Virus record (IMG/VR): IMGVR_UViG_3300037140_000067
Coordinates: 1-52,429 of that record
Strand: one strand, 5' to 3'
From: a virus
Length of the DNA: 52,429 nucleotides
The translations under genes and the position numbers were made by a program. The notes beneath the pieces were generated by a model. The model was not told the DNA's origin and searched no databases. It saw only the letters and a list, made by a program, of their open reading frames with translations. The stretch's first letter is position 1. Every line of letters begins with the position of its first letter. Shown one piece after another: positions 1-5,976 of this stretch.

Positions 1-835
1 CGGCTGCCACGGCGCGTTCCGCTGCATCCTTGGCATCCTGCTCGGCTTTGACTGCGCGAGCCTCGGCTGCCTCGGTGTCGCGTTTGGCCTTCGCCTCGCG
101 CTCTGCGGTATCCCGCTCGGCCTTCTCAGTCGCTTCGCGAGCGACCCGCTCGTCACGTTCGGCCTGCTCCTTCGCCTGACGCTCCTTGGCTTCCATGGAC
201 TCGCGGACGATGCGCTCGGCCTCCAGTTTGGCGAAAGCGGCCTGCTGTTCCTCTTGCGCCTTCGTCTGGGTGAGGATCAAGGTGAGGCGCCCAGACACGG
301 CTTCGTAGCCCAATTCCGCACGCTTGGCGAACTCCTCCCAATTGCGGAGCACAAACTCGTCCAGCTTCGCAATCCGGGCCTCGATCTCCGCGACAGTGGC
401 ACCAAAAGGCACGTTGCTGAGTTCGATAACATCCTTCAACGCCTGCTCGTGGGCATCCACGCGGGCCTTGACTGCCTCTTCGTAGTCCGTGAGAGGCTTG
501 CGGGCCTGATCGCGTAGAGCGGTGAGTGCTTCCTTCATCCGCTTACGCTCGGCGTCGATGTCCGTCGCCTTGCGTTTGATGTCCATGCTCAGGTTCTTGC
601 CGTAGTCTTCCAGCCGCGCCATAGAACTGGAGACCTTGCGGGCAAGGGATGCAATCGCCTTGCGCCCCTTTTCACACGAGATGTCCGGCTGAAACTGCTC
701 AACTTCTTTACGGATCAGGGCGATGATTTTGTCAAGGCCGTTCGGAACGAACAGTTCCGACGCCTTCTCTTCTGGGGGAATGATTTCCCCGATGGGTGTT
801 CCGACGATGATTTCGTCTTCGATTATGCCGTTCAT
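1..835 (-). CDS. ERF-linked coiled-coil protein, copy A (3' end cut by window edge)
   Basis: Covers residues 1-278 of a protein whose other copy (50655-51689) is 344 aa. The ATG follows an AGGAGG site and lies 2 bases after the ERF stop codon, so the pair is probably co-translated. The N-terminal part is mixed sequence; from about residue 195 it becomes a highly charged Ala/Glu/Lys/Arg heptad-like coiled coil. Proteins of this sort often sit beside phage single-strand annealing proteins, but their role is not established. Compared with copy B most of the protein is the same, but residues about 163-197 differ heavily at constant length. The frame is open throughout, so it is not a pseudogene. 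Confidence 0.8.
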   Translation of the reverse strand, partial: MNGIIEDEIIVGTPIGEIIPPEEKASELFVPNGLDKIIALIRKEVEQFQPDISCEKGRKAIASLARKVSSSMARLEDYGKNLSMDIKRKATDIDAERKRMKEALTALRDQARKPLTDYEEAVKARVDAHEQALKDVIELSNVPFGATVAEIEARIAKLDEFVLRNWEEFAKRAELGYEAVSGRLTLILTQTKAQEEQQAAFAKLEAERIVRESMEAKERQAKEQAERDERVAREATEKAERDTAEREAKAKRDTEAAEARAVKAEQDAKDAAERAVAA

Positions 836-1575
836 GGCTACGCCTCCTGAGCGTTTGCGGTGGTTATCATGCTGTCGAGTTGCGTCTTGATTGCGGTCCA
901 GTCGTGACCCTTGCTCTCGCAGAACTTCATCTGCTCATCCGGCGTCCAATCGAGCATGGCAAAAGCTGCCTTGACATCCTGGGGCATGAGCGGGGTTTTG
1001 AACCAGTCGAGGATGGCGCTGTACTTCCTGGCGGGGATGAGGCTGCCGGGCTTTTGTCCGACAAACTCATAGAGTTGCGCGGCCTTACGCTCGGTGCGCT
1101 TCAGTTCTTCCTTGATGTGCGTGGCCTCCTCGTTGGTGATGGGAGTAGCGTCTTCCAGGACTGCTGCGCGAGATGCGGCCTCGGTGCGTTGCTGGGCTCC
1201 AGTAAGGTCTTTGCCGCGTTGCGCCGCGTTCTTGGATACCTGCGCATCTTCGTTCTCTTCCGGGGCGACTCCAGCCAACCCGCACAGTCCTTGCCGCCGT
1301 GCATAGGAGTGTTCCGCGCCGAAGGTTTGCGGATCATTGTTCGGGCCGAGAGGGATGCCGTCATCGTTTGCCCACTGGCCGGACGAGTGGTGCAACTCGG
1401 TTACGAGATACATCCGGCCTTCAACACGACGGATTGGCTGGCGTACGCAGATCTCTTCGGCAGTGAGGCACGGAAGAATCGCCGTCAGAACGTCGGCAAG
1501 ATCGGCGTAGGCATAGTCGTAACTGTATTCCTTGCCGCTGCCCTTAGCTGTCCCTTTGACGGTGGCCTTCCTGGT
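1..1575. repeat. Diverged direct repeat, copy A (left end)
   Basis: This stretch aligns base for base, without gaps, to 50855-52429 (offset 50,854). The first 127 bases are identical and so are bases 1490-1575; between them are scattered substitutions, with a dense cluster at about 245-345. It covers the start of the coiled-coil gene and most of the ERF gene. The simplest reading is that the map is circular or circularly permuted and the two ends are two alleles of one locus. A true duplication of the module is possible but would need both copies to sit exactly at the window ends. Confidence 0.9.
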
Positions 1576-1659
1576 CTTCTTGATGGGCGGAAAGGTCTTC
1601 TGGGCGCGGGCTAGAGCGGCATCGAAAAGGCCACGTACAACAGGTTCTTCATGGAGCAC
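838..1659 (-). CDS. ERF-family single-strand annealing recombinase, copy A
   Basis: 273 aa. ERF proteins bind single-stranded DNA and anneal complementary strands during phage recombination and genome circularisation. Family signatures are visible: YAYADLADV at residues 49-57, TELHHSSGQW at 87-96, and the QTFGAEHSYARRQGLCGLAG block at 111-130. The chosen start is a GTG at 1659, seven bases after GGAGG; an upstream in-frame extension to 1836 is arginine-rich, overlaps the next gene and looks like out-of-frame coding. A lysine-rich stretch lies at residues 27-43. It is transcribed before the coiled-coil gene. Against copy B I see only three changes in the C-terminal 217 residues, while many third codon positions differ, which points to purifying selection. 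Confidence 0.85.
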   Translation of the reverse strand: MLHEEPVVRGLFDAALARAQKTFPPIKKTRKATVKGTAKGSGKEYSYDYAYADLADVLTAILPCLTAEEICVRQPIRRVEGRMYLVTELHHSSGQWANDDGIPLGPNNDPQTFGAEHSYARRQGLCGLAGVAPEENEDAQVSKNAAQRGKDLTGAQQRTEAASRAAVLEDATPITNEEATHIKEELKRTERKAAQLYEFVGQKPGSLIPARKYSAILDWFKTPLMPQDVKAAFAMLDWTPDEQMKFCESKGHDWTAIKTQLDSMITTANAQEA

Positions 1660-1712
1660 GGTTGCACCTCCGGGTGCGTATGGCGGATTACGCGCCGCCT
1701 CGCGGGTGGGGG

Positions 1713-2069
1713 TTAGGCTTCGGTGAGGGCGGCGTCTTCGTGATCGAGCAGGGTCAGTTCGCAGTCGTACTCGGCGGGCTGGGCTGGCTTGATGACCGTG
1801 CAAACGGCTGTGCGAATGATGGAGTCTCTGACGCACAGGCCGGGGGCGTTGTGGCTGACCGTCACCGAGGAATACGTGTTGTCGTCTGTGGGGTAGGTCT
1901 TCGTCAGTGGGTGGGGGAGCAAGCGAGCGACGGCCAGGAAGCTATCCTTCTGGCTCTTGTTGTAGTGGGAGAAGGTGAGATATGGCCTCTCCACTTCCTG
2001 GTCGGGCTCCCGGTCGAGTGCGTCGGCTAACTTGCGGAGTTCGGTGGCTACTTCGTTGGCTTTTGGCAT
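1713..2069 (-). CDS. Hypothetical early protein upstream of ERF
   Basis: 118 aa, unrecognised. The ATG at 2069 follows AGGAGG with good spacing. The N-terminus is amphipathic (EVATELRKLADALDRE) and could form a helix; the rest is mixed alpha/beta sequence with two cysteines and no obvious motif. It is the first gene of the leftward unit that continues with the ERF and coiled-coil genes, and it lies just downstream of the promoter at 2108-2137, so early expression is likely. Function unknown. Confidence 0.75.
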   Translation of the reverse strand: MPKANEVATELRKLADALDREPDQEVERPYLTFSHYNKSQKDSFLAVARLLPHPLTKTYPTDDNTYSSVTVSHNAPGLCVRDSIIRTAVCTVIKPAQPAEYDCELTLLDHEDAALTEA

Positions 2070-2107
2070 TTGATTGCGCCTCCTGAGCGCGTTTGGATCG
2101 TTGGGTG

Positions 2108-2137
2108 ATTCTACCTGAGTGGTTTTCCCGTAGTCAA
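2108..2137 (-). promoter_or_regulatory. Sigma70-like promoter for the leftward ERF operon
   Basis: Read on the minus strand: TTGACT (2137-2132), an 18-base spacer, then TAGAAT (2113-2108). This lies about 40 bases before the ATG at 2069 and, given closure of the map, could drive the whole leftward block down to 42010. The plus-strand HTH gene starts 46 bases away on the other side, a typical place for repressor control. Confidence 0.65.
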
Positions 2138-2148
2138 GATAAATGCGA
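2138..2148 (+). promoter_or_regulatory. Candidate operator, GATAAATGCGA
   Basis: Abuts the -35 box of the promoter at 2108-2137. The core GATAAATGC recurs at 3865-3876, upstream of the other leftward promoter, and on the opposite strand at 2383-2394. All three flank the small HTH gene and its neighbouring operons. A regulatory site is inferred from position only. Confidence 0.35.
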
Positions 2149-2182
2149 TCGCGTTGGGAAAATAGTGTTGTAAACTTCCTTC

Positions 2183-2353
2183 ATGGAAATCGGAAACGTA
2201 CTTCGGGACTGGAGACTACTGGAGCGGATGAGCCTTGCGGACGCTGCACAGCGCATCGGGATTCCGTTGAGCACCCTCGACCGGATCGAGAAAGGGTGCA
2301 GCGTGGAGGGGCGAAACATGGTGATTCTCATACAGTTCCTTTTCGGTTCATAA
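2183..2353 (+). CDS. Small Cro/cI-type helix-turn-helix regulator
   Basis: 56 aa, nearly all of it an XRE-type HTH: VLRDWRLLERMSLADAAQRI, then IGIPLSTLDRIEKG as the recognition helix. It is the only plus-strand gene in a minus-strand neighbourhood and starts back to back with the leftward ERF promoter, as a Cro/cI-like switch gene would. No Shine-Dalgarno sequence precedes the ATG (the preceding bases are AAACTTCCTTC), so it may be translated from a leaderless message, as lambda cI can be. It lacks a dimerisation or cleavage domain, so it is closer to Cro than to a full repressor. It may bind the GATAAATGC sites nearby; that is untested. Confidence 0.7.
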   Translation: MEIGNVLRDWRLLERMSLADAAQRIGIPLSTLDRIEKGCSVEGRNMVILIQFLFGS

Positions 2354-2382
2354 TCCTGTAAAGAATTGTGCGCCTGAAACTA

Positions 2383-2394
2383 TTTGCATTTATC
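2383..2394 (-). promoter_or_regulatory. Candidate operator, GATAAATGCAAA (minus strand)
   Basis: The 12-mer is the exact reverse complement of 3865-3876. It sits in the gap between the stop codons of the HTH gene and the leftward membrane-protein gene. No convincing promoter is attached here, so if it is a site for the HTH protein it would be an auxiliary one. Confidence 0.3.
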
Positions 2395-2409
2395 CAAATA
2401 CTGCGTGCC

Positions 2410-2568
2410 TCACTTTCCGAACAGTGAAAGGGTTATGTCGACAGCGGCCAGGATGAGGATGGACGCGACAACGGTGATGACGGCCCATGTGATCGTGGCG
2501 CGCAGCTCGCGGCGGGCCTTCTCTTTGCGGTACTCGGCTATTGAGCCATCGGGATCGTAGACGTGCAT
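2410..2568 (-). CDS. Small single-pass membrane protein
   Basis: 52 aa. An N-terminal polar and charged segment (residues 1-27, EYRKEKARRELRA) is followed by one hydrophobic helix (about residues 28-48) and a short tail. The positive charges before the helix predict a cytoplasmic N-terminus. The start at 2568 follows AGGAAA; a longer in-frame upstream reading overlaps the next gene and looks spurious. It is the last gene of the leftward unit from the promoter at 3824-3852. Function unknown. Confidence 0.65.
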   Translation of the reverse strand: MHVYDPDGSIAEYRKEKARRELRATITWAVITVVASILILAAVDITLSLFGK

Positions 2569-2629
2569 TGGGGGTTTCCTTTCGGGTTTGAGCGGAGATG
2601 GGCCAAGGATGCAGCCTGAGTCCGCGTGG

Positions 2630-2848
2630 TTAGACTGCGATGGTTTCGATGCGCGTGTACCAGCCGCGCGAGTCCCGCAAGTGGATCTGAAACTCATACG
2701 GCGCGAGCACGTTTGACTCAGACGTTGGGCCAAACTTGATATAGCCCGCGATGATTTCCTTTGCCTCTTGCACGCTTGCGACCGAGCCTACAATCTGAAA
2801 GCCGGACTCTTCGCCGATTGCGATGAGGATACCTGTTTCGTGCTTCAT
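2630..2848 (-). CDS. Hypothetical small early protein
   Basis: 72 aa, starting at an ATG preceded by a GCGGAGGACGCG stretch that supplies GGAGG. The sequence alternates beta-like and alpha-like segments (GFQIVGSVASVQEAKEIIAG) ending in a beta-rich part, so a small alpha/beta fold is plausible. I do not recognise the family. It belongs to the leftward group of five small genes at 2410-3773. Confidence 0.7.
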   Translation of the reverse strand: MKHETGILIAIGEESGFQIVGSVASVQEAKEIIAGYIKFGPTSESNVLAPYEFQIHLRDSRGWYTRIETIAV

Positions 2849-2912
2849 CGCGTCCTCCGCAGTGGATCAGGCAACGGCACCGCCGGCCTGACTGAGTTAC
2901 TGAGTTGGTGTG

Positions 2913-3128
2913 TCATTGGGGCTTCTCCTTTTCAAAAACGATCTCGCGACCATCCTCAGACAAGTGCCACTTGGGATACGAGTCTGGATTCCGCTTGCGC
3001 CATTCAATCGAATCCGTCACAGCCTGAAGCGCGACCCGCTTGGCGGTCAACTTCTGCTCCAAGCGGGCGACTGACCGCTCGCATCCTGACCGCATCATCT
3101 CTAACTGTTGCATCGTTGCGTCTGTCAT
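2913..3128 (-). CDS. Small coiled-coil hypothetical protein
   Basis: 71 aa. Residues 5-40 look helical and coiled-coil-like (QQLEMMRSGCERSVARLEQK), followed by an aromatic C-terminal part with YPKWHLSEDGREIVFE. The ATG overlaps the stop codon of the upstream gene (ATGA) and has GAGGTGG before it, which supports this start over a longer upstream reading. Function unknown. Confidence 0.7.
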   Translation of the reverse strand: MTDATMQQLEMMRSGCERSVARLEQKLTAKRVALQAVTDSIEWRKRNPDSYPKWHLSEDGREIVFEKEKPQ

Positions 3129-3505
3129 TTCGCCACCTCTGCCAGAGCTTCCGAGGCAAGTTTCGCCTCGACTAGGCGCCGATACTCGCGCGTGGATGAG
3201 CATATAGAACCGAGCGAGCCGAGCCCCTTGCCGTTCTCATCGCGGACGATGCAGCAAAGCGATTCATGGATCTCGCCCGTTGCGCATGGACACTCTGGAT
3301 TGTCGCAGTCGCAACCGATGCAGTCGTCTTCGTTCCAATCGAAGTAGTAACCGAGCGCCGCGGCATCCCGTTCTGCTTTGGCAAGCTGCCTGGCGCATCG
3401 CGACCGGCCGGCCCTTGGAGTTTCCGTCTTGGGATCGTAGGAATAGCCAGCATGTTTGAGGAAGAACAGGTATGCGGCTTGCTTGGGAGTGGTTGGCTTA
3501 GACAT
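3125..3505 (-). CDS. Cysteine-cluster hypothetical protein
   Basis: 126 aa. The N-terminus (TPKQAAYLFFLKHAGYSYDP) resembles short phage modules that begin with T-x-K-Q-x-x-Y/F, followed by a basic helix and a dense cluster at about residues 62-86: CIGCDCDNPECPC, then CC. The cysteines suggest a zinc or metal site. The C-terminus is helical. It overlaps the upstream gene by 8 bases and the downstream one by 4. Role unknown; a nucleic-acid or protein-binding zinc module is plausible. Confidence 0.7.
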   Translation of the reverse strand: MSKPTTPKQAAYLFFLKHAGYSYDPKTETPRAGRSRCARQLAKAERDAAALGYYFDWNEDDCIGCDCDNPECPCATGEIHESLCCIVRDENGKGLGSLGSICSSTREYRRLVEAKLASEALAEVAK

Positions 3506-3773
3506 TGGCCACCGCCGCTCTCTGCTTTAGTTCCCAGTCGGGTACAAATGCAGCGGAATAAGCTCCCAACCGTCGCGAGGTCGGGCCATCAGCTAGACGG
3601 AAGTTGCTCCAGTAGCACGGCACTGCGGAGGTGGTAAAGGCTTCATCGGCGGTAATCGGAAGCTCTGCAATCAGTTTGCGGTTCTGGTCGTAGAACCGAG
3701 CCAGCTTGGTCGATTCCAAAGTCACACCCGAAAGCTTCATCAGGTGGATGCGCATTTCAGTTCCTGTCGTCAT
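3498..3773 (-). CDS. Hypothetical protein, first gene of the second leftward unit
   Basis: 91 aa, no recognised family. The ATG at 3773 is preceded by GAGG; an alternative ATG six codons later also has a plausible AGGA site, so the exact start is uncertain. The sequence is mixed, with a mid-protein FYDQNRKLIAELPI strand-like segment. It lies about 50 bases downstream of the promoter at 3824-3852 and is the promoter-proximal gene of its operon. Confidence 0.65.
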   Translation of the reverse strand: MTTGTEMRIHLMKLSGVTLESTKLARFYDQNRKLIAELPITADEAFTTSAVPCYWSNFRLADGPTSRRLGAYSAAFVPDWELKQRAAVANV

Positions 3774-3823
3774 TGCTGGATACCTCTCTCAGCTATCAGT
3801 GACCTCTGTTCTGGTCTTGAGTG

Positions 3824-3852
3824 ATTAGATGCTTCCCCAAAGCCAATGTCAA
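3824..3852 (-). promoter_or_regulatory. Strong sigma70-like promoter, leftward
   Basis: On the minus strand: a perfect TTGACA (3852-3847), 17-base spacer, TCTAAT (3829-3824). It points at the gene starting at 3773, with a leader of about 40-45 bases. The best match to the sigma70 consensus that I found in the window. Confidence 0.75.
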
Positions 3853-3864
3853 GACAATTCTTTA

Positions 3865-3876
3865 GATAAATGCAAA
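3865..3876 (+). promoter_or_regulatory. Candidate operator, GATAAATGCAAA
   Basis: Lies 12 bases upstream of the -35 box of the leftward promoter at 3824-3852. Identical to the reverse complement of 2383-2394 and sharing its first nine bases with 2138-2146. Confidence 0.35.
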
Positions 3877-4093
3877 GTATTTTCGCGGTATCTATATATA
3901 GAGGAGTGGAACAGAGCGGGAGGAAGCCCCATCCCCCTCCCTGCTTGCCCCCCCCCGTTCTTTCCGAATCTGCGCGGTGCCCCCCTGGCGAGCTCCTGGG
4001 GCTGTCCTAGGGCCTCAGTGGGGCGTTGCCGCTTGTCTTGTCAGTAACTTAGGCGGAGGCCCAGGATGGCCGGCGGTTAGTTGTCTCCAATGG

Positions 4094-4142
4094 GGGAGGG
4101 TGAAGGCTCGGACTACCTCGAGCCCCGGATTTCAACTCTCCC
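4094..4142 (+). other. Long two-part hairpin (structured RNA or DNA element)
   Basis: An inner perfect stem GGCTCG (4105-4110)/CGAGCC (4119-4124) with an 8-base loop is extended by an outer stem, GGGAGGGTGAA (4094-4104) against TTCAACTCTCCC (4131-4142), with one G-U pair and one bulged A. Unpaired CCGGAT (4125-4130) makes an asymmetric internal loop. There is no T-run on either side, so it is not a standard terminator. It ends 48 bases before the first gene of the rightward small-gene cluster and could be a leader structure or a protein-binding site. Confidence 0.55.
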
Positions 4143-4189
4143 AAAAATAACCCTTGACAGGTGATGATGACATAGGTGATGATGATGAC

Positions 4190-4432
4190 ATGAACAAATT
4201 ACGAGCATTGATCCAGTGGTTATGGGAGCTTGAAGTTGAGGAGCACAAGCATTGGTGCCCTATGGGGTGCGACTGTTACCACAGCTCCGTCTGCTGGTAC
4301 TGTACGGGCCTGTTTTGCTCCGCGATCGTGTGGAAAAAGTGCCCTAACTGCGAGGATAACCGTTTCAGAGTTTGCCATGGATCCATGGGGACGGGTGCTC
4401 GCGTGTGTGATTGCGGGTATGGGAGAGGCTGA
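4190..4432 (+). CDS. Cysteine-rich zinc-ribbon-like protein
   Basis: 80 aa. After a helical N-terminus (NKLRALIQWLWELEVEEHKH) there are repeated cysteine pairs: CPMGCDC, CWYC, CPNC, and CDC near the end, consistent with one or two zinc sites. The ATG at 4190 is used; an upstream TTG-initiated reading would only add a run of aspartates. First gene of a plus-strand cluster of tiny genes; its stop overlaps the next start (TGATG). Function unknown. Confidence 0.6.
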   Translation: MNKLRALIQWLWELEVEEHKHWCPMGCDCYHSSVCWYCTGLFCSAIVWKKCPNCEDNRFRVCHGSMGTGARVCDCGYGRG

Positions 4433-4785
4433 TGTTGGATTGCAGGAAGTGCGGGCATCAGTGGAATCCGATAGTACCGACGCCGCTGAAGTGTCCTGCG
4501 TGCAATCAGCCGAGGTACTGGCTACCGAAAGTGAGGAATGTGAATGGAGCTTCTAGAGCAGATGAGCATGACGCGCGAGCAAAGGTTGGGAGAGTTGGGA
4601 AGCGAACCGCCGTGTCCTCAGTGCGGCAAGCCAAGGGTAAGCCGAAGCTCTTACATCCGGTGCAACCCGTGCGGGATGAACTGGGGGGAGGGGCAGGACA
4701 TATTCAAACATCCTCACATGAAGGCCATTCCGTCTACCGGGCCGGCGATCGACACTACTGCTCCGACTGCAAAGTGAATTTCTAA
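4432..4785 (+). CDS. Zinc-ribbon protein; C-terminal half overlaps another frame
   Basis: 117 aa if read to its stop. The N-terminal part is clearly a zinc ribbon: LDCRKCGHQWNPIVPTPLKC then PACN, i.e. CxxC-(n)-CxxC. The last residues HYCSDCKVNF also look like half of a zinc site. The middle, however, overlaps in a different frame the 77-aa gene at 4544-4777, which itself has a full CxxC-CxxC ribbon. Either the genes truly overlap by over 200 bases, or a frameshift in the data has split one two-ribbon protein. The start overlaps the upstream stop codon. Confidence 0.5.
   Translation: MLDCRKCGHQWNPIVPTPLKCPACNQPRYWLPKVRNVNGASRADEHDARAKVGRVGKRTAVSSVRQAKGKPKLLHPVQPVRDELGGGAGHIQTSSHEGHSVYRAGDRHYCSDCKVNF
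4544..4777 (+). CDS. Zinc-ribbon protein in an overlapping frame
   Basis: 77 aa. A complete zinc ribbon lies at about residues 23-46: CPQCGKPRVSRSSYIRCNPC followed by GMNW. It is the most convincing coding sequence of the overlap region up to about 4700; after that the frame at 4432 ends with its own CSDC. The start has no strong ribosome site (GAATGTGA). Many phage zinc ribbons of this size are host-interaction or nucleic-acid-binding proteins; nothing more specific can be said. Confidence 0.5.
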   Translation: MELLEQMSMTREQRLGELGSEPPCPQCGKPRVSRSSYIRCNPCGMNWGEGQDIFKHPHMKAIPSTGPAIDTTAPTAK

Positions 4786-4821
4786 TGTGTAGGAGTCCCT
4801 ACTGGGACAGGGAGCGGGTCA

Positions 4822-5019
4822 ATGATACTCAAAAAGATACTGTTTCAGGGGGTGGCGGTGGGGCTTCAGATCACCGCCGAGAACGAAGACGAAAAGGAAT
4901 TGCTGCGGTGTCTATCGGGGCTGAAAACGGCTCAGTCGAAGAAGTTCAATCGCGATCCACTGCCAGCCCTGATTCTATGCCCACTACTGCCGGGAGATGC
5001 CCTGTACACGAAGGAGTAG
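4822..5019 (+). CDS. Hypothetical small protein
   Basis: 65 aa, starting at an ATG preceded by GGGAGCGG. The N-terminus MILKKILFQGVAVGLQI could be a beta hairpin or weak membrane-associated segment; the middle is acidic and helical (TAENEDEKELLRCL). Another open frame crosses the same bases (4785-5078) but is glycine/arginine-rich without structure, so this frame is preferred. No family recognised. Confidence 0.5.
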   Translation: MILKKILFQGVAVGLQITAENEDEKELLRCLSGLKTAQSKKFNRDPLPALILCPLLPGDALYTKE

Positions 5020-5074
5020 ACTGCGGGTTCGCCAAGGCTGGCGGGTGGTGGTGCTCAACCGATGGGAGGATGCG

Positions 5075-5212
5075 ATGACGGATTTCTTAGCGGCGTTCGG
5101 ATATGGGCTGTTTTGCTGCTGGCTCGGATGGCTCGCGCGATCGATTCAGAAGGCTGAGATGAAGTCGTTTCCTGCCCCAAAGCGGGACGCGAAAGGAAGG
5201 TTCAAGCGATGA
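5075..5212 (+). CDS. Tiny membrane protein
   Basis: 45 aa. One hydrophobic segment at about residues 3-22 (DFLAAFGYGLFCCWLGWLAR) followed by a very basic tail (KRDAKGRFKR), predicting a C-terminus in the cytoplasm. Good GGAGG ahead of the ATG. The stop codon overlaps the next start as ATGA, so translation of the two is probably coupled. Confidence 0.6.
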   Translation: MTDFLAAFGYGLFCCWLGWLARSIQKAEMKSFPAPKRDAKGRFKR

Positions 5213-5385
5213 GCCTCTGGATCAAACTCGAAATTCGTAATGACGGAAAGGTCTATGTGTTCCAGAGCGAGAATGGTTACAAGTACGAGCCTTCAAGTTT
5301 ATTCGGGCACTCGCCCCGGGAGGCATTACTGAAGTTGGCCGACACGATGCAGCGCAGACCATCACACCCAGAGAATGCCCGATGA
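5209..5385 (+). CDS. Hypothetical small protein
   Basis: 58 aa. A beta-rich start (MSLWIKLEIRNDGKVYVFQ) is followed by SPREALLKLADTMQRR as a C-terminal helix, a compact alpha/beta layout. It overlaps the stop of the upstream gene by four bases and the start of the next gene by four. Function unknown. Confidence 0.6.
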   Translation: MSLWIKLEIRNDGKVYVFQSENGYKYEPSSLFGHSPREALLKLADTMQRRPSHPENAR

Positions 5386-5483
5386 TGCACTTCCTCTTCA
5401 ACTCCTGGTGGGGCGCCTGGATCATCGGGGTCGGATGTGGGTTCGCGTTCGTCAAGCCCGCATGGAAGGATGTGAAACGATGA
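5382..5483 (+). CDS. Tiny membrane protein (33 aa)
   Basis: Almost entirely one hydrophobic segment (NSWWGAWIIGVGCGFAFV) with a basic end KPAWKDVKR. Either of two adjacent ATG codons could be used. It sits between two coding sequences with ATGA overlaps on both sides, which is the main reason to believe it is real. Confidence 0.5.
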   Translation: MMHFLFNSWWGAWIIGVGCGFAFVKPAWKDVKR

Positions 5484-5614
5484 GCCTGTCCCCCACCGTC
5501 CTCGCGCAAGTCGCTACCATCCAAGCCAAGCTGCGGGAGCACACCATCGGCTCGCCACAGCCCACAGATAGCGTTGACAACCCAGTATGGGAAGACCCGA
5601 AAGGAACAAAATGA
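5480..5614 (+). CDS. Hypothetical small protein
   Basis: 44 aa; a helical N-terminal half (SPTVLAQVATIQAKLREHT) and a disordered, proline-rich end. ATGA overlaps on both sides place it in the same translationally coupled chain. No function can be inferred. Confidence 0.5.
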   Translation: MSLSPTVLAQVATIQAKLREHTIGSPQPTDSVDNPVWEDPKGTK

Positions 5615-5976
5615 CCCACCGCCGCATCAATCTCATCTACGCCGCCATCGCCACGCTTATATTCACAGTCGCGTGGTACGCCGCCCACCCACAGCAACCC
5701 AGACCCCCAGTTCTGCACCGCCCCATCTCTACCGCTTGGGATGTGCCTGCTGTCATGTTCACGACCCCAGCTTCACATCCATGCAATCACCAATGGCCTG
5801 CCGGGGCAGTGGTTGTCCCTGCGGTATGCATCACGGAAGACGAGACACACTGGAAATGTTCCGATAGAGCCAGGGCTCTCCTTCAAAGCGAGGACGGGGT
5901 ACACCACTGCATCCTCTTCCCTCAACAGCAAAAAGAAATAGTCACAGTTACTCACAAGGAGACGAAGAAACCATGA
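5611..5976 (+). CDS. Membrane-anchored protein with extracytoplasmic domain
   Basis: 121 aa. After MTHRRIN comes a hydrophobic helix (about residues 8-24, LIYAAIATLIFTVAWYA), then a proline-rich linker and a domain with four cysteines (HPCNHQW, VCITEDE, WKCSD, HHCILF). Basic residues before the helix place the C-terminal domain outside the cytoplasm, where the cysteines could form disulphides. It could be a spanin-like or superinfection-type envelope protein, but no family motif supports either. Confidence 0.55.
   Translation: MTHRRINLIYAAIATLIFTVAWYAAHPQQPRPPVLHRPISTAWDVPAVMFTTPASHPCNHQWPAGAVVVPAVCITEDETHWKCSDRARALLQSEDGVHHCILFPQQQKEIVTVTHKETKKP

Larger units (their letters stand above)
3774..4189. 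other. Regulatory intergenic region
   Basis: 416 bases with no convincing gene. It holds the leftward promoter (3824-3852), the motif at 3865-3876, a perfect 12-base palindrome TCTATATATAGA at 3891-3902, a C-rich run around 3926-3957, the long hairpin at 4094-4142 and a duplicated GGTGATGATGACAT at 4160-4191 that leads into the first rightward gene. The rightward small-gene cluster must be transcribed from here or from read-through, but I find no good rightward promoter. Confidence 0.6.

Noticed and set aside
1-1575. Physical terminal redundancy (packaging ends)
   Set aside because: Copies in one virion would be identical; these carry many substitutions including a divergent block.
3829-4047. 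Plus-strand frame in the C-rich intergenic region
   Set aside because: Proline/cysteine-rich translation of low-complexity DNA across a promoter region; no ribosome site.
4154-4182. Rightward promoter starting with TTGACA at 4154
   Set aside because: No acceptable -10 box at 15-19 bases; the region is a GAT repeat.
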